64,000 nt of DNA from Paranoxybacillus sp035645275 (GTDB taxonomy: Bacteria; Bacillota; Bacilli; Bacillales; Anoxybacillaceae), in contig DASQMX010000019.1 in NCBI GenBank assembly GCA_035645275.1, forward strand, positions 62,001 through 126,000, read 5' to 3'. A program made the position numbers and the translations under genes. Positions within the stretch are counted from its first letter, which is position 1; the number at the start of each line of letters is the position of its first letter. Positions 61,287 through 64,000 of this stretch are shown here, one piece after another. The notes beneath the pieces were generated by a model. That model searched no databases, was not told where the DNA came from, and saw only the letters and a list, made by a program, of their open reading frames with translations.

Positions 61287-62873
61287 ATGCGATCAACGTT
61301 TCATGGCTTAGAGACAGCCAAACGAGGTATGTTTACACAACAATCCGCTTTATATGTAACGGGCCATAATATTGCCAATGCCAACACTCCTGGCTATTCG
61401 CGCCAGCGCGTCAATTTTGCACAGACGGAACCATATCCGCCAGCTTCGATGAACCGTCCGCACATTCCGGGACAGATGGGTACGGGGGTAACTGCAGAGG
61501 CTGTGCAGCGAATACGTGACAGTTTCTTAGATTACCAATATCGGAATGAAGCTACCAAGCTCGGCTATTGGAACACACGCTCAGAAGCAATTGCAAAAAT
61601 GGAAGATATTATGAATGAGCCAAGCGAATATGGTCTCGGTAAGGCGATGACGCAGTTTTGGGAAGCGTTGCAAGACTTAAGCGTCAATCCGGAAAACGAA
61701 GGGGCGCGTGCGGTTGTGCGTCAACGTGGAATGGCAGTAGCAGAATCTTTCAATTACCTTTACAACTCTTTATCGCAAATTCGCAACGATTTAGGACAGG
61801 AAATTAAAACTGGTTTATTAGAAGTGAATTCCATTTTAAAGCAAATTAGTGAGTTAAATGACCAAATTAAAGCCATCGAACCGAACGGTTATTTGCCAAA
61901 TGACCTTTATGATAAACGAGATCTTCTTGTCGATGAGTTGTCAAAGTTTTTTCAGGTAAAAGTAGAAACCGTTGCATCTGGGGGGAATGCTCTAGATATA
62001 GCGGAAGGAATTTATGAAATTTCCCTTGTTAATCAGGACGGTTCAACAATAAAGATAGTGACGAAAGACGGCTATTCTAAATTATCCGTCGACCCGTCTG
62101 TCGACCCTGTTAACGACCCTACAAACCCGAATGGATTTGTTTCCAGCATTAAAATAGAAGGTTCAACTACTTCCATCCTCCCAGACAATTTAGCAAGCGG
62201 GAGAATTAAGTCATTAATTGAATCTTATGGTTATGGACCTGACCAAAATAACGTGAAAGGCTACTATCCTGATATGCTCGCCGATTTAGATAAAATGGCG
62301 TATTCGTTTGCAACGATGTTTAATGAACAACATAAAACGGGATACGGTCTTAATAATTCTACAGGTAAGAACTTTTTTGACATTCCACCGACAGAAAAAG
62401 GCGCAGCCGCTTTGATTAAAGTGCATAGTGATATTATGACCGACCTTTCTAATATCGCTGCATCTTCTAAACAAGATGCGAGTGGAAATGTAGAGACTGG
62501 AAATGGCGCTAATGCTCTTTATTTAACGATGATTAAAGATGTTCAAATTACTAATGGTTCAGTCACTCTACCAAGTGGTGGAACGGTTAATTCACTGCCT
62601 ATTACAGGTGGAACGGTGCAAACGTTTTATGAAGGGCTCATTGGGAAAATCGGTGTCGATGGACAACAAGCAGAGAGAATGAAATTTAATGCTGAGACGC
62701 TTGCAATGTCTGTTGAAAAAAACCGTCAATCTGTCAGCTCCGTTTCCCTTGATGAAGAAATGACGAATTTAATTAAATTCCAGCATGCTTATAACGCCGC
62801 AGCGCGCAGCATTACCGTTATCGATGAAATGCTCGATAAAATCATTAACGGCATGGGCCGTGTTGGATTGTAA
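61287..62873 (+). CDS. flgK: flagellar hook-associated protein 1 FlgK
   Basis: A 528-aa protein. ATG 61287 lies 8 nt after GGAGG. N-terminal MRSTFHGLETAKRGMFTQQ and TGHNIANANTPGYSRQRV and the C-terminal LDEEMTNLIKFQHAYNAAAR and IDEMLDKIINGMG are the D0 domains of the rod-hook-filament axial family. The middle is a variable domain. It forms the first hook-filament junction. Confidence 0.95.
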   Translation: MRSTFHGLETAKRGMFTQQSALYVTGHNIANANTPGYSRQRVNFAQTEPYPPASMNRPHIPGQMGTGVTAEAVQRIRDSFLDYQYRNEATKLGYWNTRSEAIAKMEDIMNEPSEYGLGKAMTQFWEALQDLSVNPENEGARAVVRQRGMAVAESFNYLYNSLSQIRNDLGQEIKTGLLEVNSILKQISELNDQIKAIEPNGYLPNDLYDKRDLLVDELSKFFQVKVETVASGGNALDIAEGIYEISLVNQDGSTIKIVTKDGYSKLSVDPSVDPVNDPTNPNGFVSSIKIEGSTTSILPDNLASGRIKSLIESYGYGPDQNNVKGYYPDMLADLDKMAYSFATMFNEQHKTGYGLNNSTGKNFFDIPPTEKGAAALIKVHSDIMTDLSNIAASSKQDASGNVETGNGANALYLTMIKDVQITNGSVTLPSGGTVNSLPITGGTVQTFYEGLIGKIGVDGQQAERMKFNAETLAMSVEKNRQSVSSVSLDEEMTNLIKFQHAYNAAARSITVIDEMLDKIINGMGRVGL

Positions 62874-62888
62874 AGGCAGGTGATATAA

Positions 62889-63776
62889 ATGAGAGTTACG
62901 CAATCAATGTTGACGAATAATATGATTCGCAACTTATCAACCAGCTACGAAAATCTCGGAAAATACCAAGAACAGTTAACGACAGGGAAAAAAATTACGC
63001 GTCCTTCCGATGACCCGGTTGTTGCGATGAAAGGAATTGCTTATCGTGAAGACTTAGCGCGTGTCAAACAGTATCAGCGCAACATTGGAGAAGTTCATAA
63101 CTGGATTGATAGCGCAGATGATGCATTAGATAAAGTCGGACTTGCTTTGCAGCGCGTGCAAGAACTCGTTGTCCAGGCGTCAACTGATACAGCGACTCCA
63201 GAAGATCGTAAAAAAATTGCTGATGAAATCGACCAAATTCAAAAGCAAATTGTCGATGTCGCCAACACGAAAGTGGGCGGTAAGTATATTTTTAACGGAG
63301 CAGATACGAAAAATCCTTTGTTTGTAGGATATCCAGGAGATGCAACTTTTACGGTAAACGGCAATCAAAGCGATGTCGAAATCGAAGTGTTTGATGGTAT
63401 TAAATTAGATGTCAATATTGATGGGAAAACTTTGTTTACCGGAATTATTGGTATGCTGGATAATTTAAAGACGGCTTTAAATGACCCTAATAGCACGGGA
63501 AACACGATTAGCGGCTATTTAAGTCAAATTGAAGTCCAACAAGACGCTCTGTTATCGGCTCGCTCAGAACTCGGTGCAAAGCAAAACCGCGTTGAAATGA
63601 TGGAAAACCGCCTGTCCACGCAAGAAGTAATCGCAACAAAGTTAATGTCTAACAACGAAGATATCGATTATGAAAAAACAATTACTGAGCTTATTTCACA
63701 AGAGAGTGTGCATCGTGCTGCGCTAAGCGTCGGGGCGCGCATTATTCAGCCGACATTAGTCGATTTTCTCCGTTAA
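62889..63776 (+). CDS. flgL: flagellar hook-associated protein 3 FlgL
   Basis: A 295-aa protein, 15 bp after flgK. The N-terminus (MLTNNMIRNLSTSYENLGKYQ and TTGKKITRPSDDPVVAMK) and the C-terminus (DIDYEKTITELISQESVHRA) are flagellin-like. It joins FlgK to the filament. Typical length. Confidence 0.95.
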   Translation: MRVTQSMLTNNMIRNLSTSYENLGKYQEQLTTGKKITRPSDDPVVAMKGIAYREDLARVKQYQRNIGEVHNWIDSADDALDKVGLALQRVQELVVQASTDTATPEDRKKIADEIDQIQKQIVDVANTKVGGKYIFNGADTKNPLFVGYPGDATFTVNGNQSDVEIEVFDGIKLDVNIDGKTLFTGIIGMLDNLKTALNDPNSTGNTISGYLSQIEVQQDALLSARSELGAKQNRVEMMENRLSTQEVIATKLMSNNEDIDYEKTITELISQESVHRAALSVGARIIQPTLVDFLR

Positions 63777-63797
63777 TAAAGGGAAAAGGTGAGTAAG

Positions 63798-64000
63798 ATG
63801 AATTTCCCGCAAATTCAAATTCGTACCACGAAAGCCATTCTTGGTTTACATATTGAAAAGCCGGTTCAGCATATCGAGCAGCCGAAAGCCGACTTGCATA
63901 TTGAACAGCCGCCGGCAACAATTACGATCGATTCACAGCCAGCGAGGCTGACCATTGACCAGTCAAAGGCATGGAACGACATGGGGCTGATGGGGCCGCT
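63798..64000 (+). CDS. yviE: YviE/DUF6470 family protein (3' partial)
   Basis: ATG 63798 follows AAAAGGTGAGTAAG. The visible 67 residues begin NFPQIQIRTTKAILGLHIEK and contain a repeated H-I-E-(K/Q)-P pattern, then PARLTIDQSKAWNDMGL, as in YviE, which lies between flgL and fliW in B. subtilis. The gene runs off the window. Function unknown. Confidence 0.85.
   Translation, partial: MNFPQIQIRTTKAILGLHIEKPVQHIEQPKADLHIEQPPATITIDSQPARLTIDQSKAWNDMGLMGP

Overview
The window comes from a moderately thermophilic member of the Bacillaceae, most like Anoxybacillus, Parageobacillus or Geobacillus. The reasons are the intermediate base composition, an S-layer protein whose N-terminus closely matches SbsC of Geobacillus stearothermophilus, a SecA2-SlaP accessory export pair, and a right flank that follows the Bacillus subtilis order (LCP ligase, yvyE, degS, degU, degV, comFA, comFC, yvyF, flgM, flgN, flgK, flgL, yviE). 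No tRNA, rRNA, CRISPR array, intact transposase or phage module was seen.

Layout. 1-8.2 kb is a mosaic: a cut MacB-type ABC transporter, a small membrane protein, an acyltransferase, a secreted trypsin-like protease, an orphan protein and a YknW/YknX-like pair. 8.2-26.7 kb is a cell-envelope region made mostly of single secreted genes, each with its own terminator: a short SbsC-type S-layer protein, a secreted glucuronyl C5-epimerase-like protein, a collapsed acidic-protein/sortase locus, a CAP protein, a 5'-nucleotidase, an M14 peptidase, a phosphodiester glycosidase, a stand-alone SbsC-type domain, an S41 protease and an NlpC/P60 peptidase. 26.9-30.2 kb holds slaP-secA2. 30.5-45.1 kb holds tagO followed by a long co-directional operon for a secondary cell wall polymer (SCWP). 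It encodes a complete UDP-ManNAc3NAcA pathway (WbpA, B, D, E and I types), a Wzz-like protein, a flippase, a polymerase, three glycosyltransferases and galU. 45.3-49.7 kb is a reverse-strand operon of amidase, SH3 protein and SpoIID/LytB protein, followed by an LCP ligase and yvyE. 52-64 kb holds degSU, degV, comFA-comFC and the flgM-flgL flagellar cluster, with ylqG/ylqH-like genes and yaaR inserted.

How the parts fit. G. stearothermophilus strains with SbsC-type S-layers are known to carry an SCWP containing diacetamido-mannuronic acid, which the SbsC N-terminus binds. This window holds both sides of that interaction: the enzymes for the sugar and polymer, and three exported proteins with the SbsC-type binding domain (S-layer protein, protease, stand-alone protein). 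A second, different N-terminal module of about 85 residues is shared by three unrelated secreted enzymes (CAP, 5'-nucleotidase, phosphodiester glycosidase) and may be another wall-targeting domain. SecA2/SlaP may export some of these proteins, and the LCP protein may ligate the polymer to peptidoglycan.

Notable structure: two copies of a 130-bp double-hairpin element in inverted orientation bracket 19.6-45.3 kb; two further hairpin repeats flank degV; IS200/IS605-like end remnants; several decayed genes; and four A/T-rich 40-bp repeats upstream of the S-layer gene.
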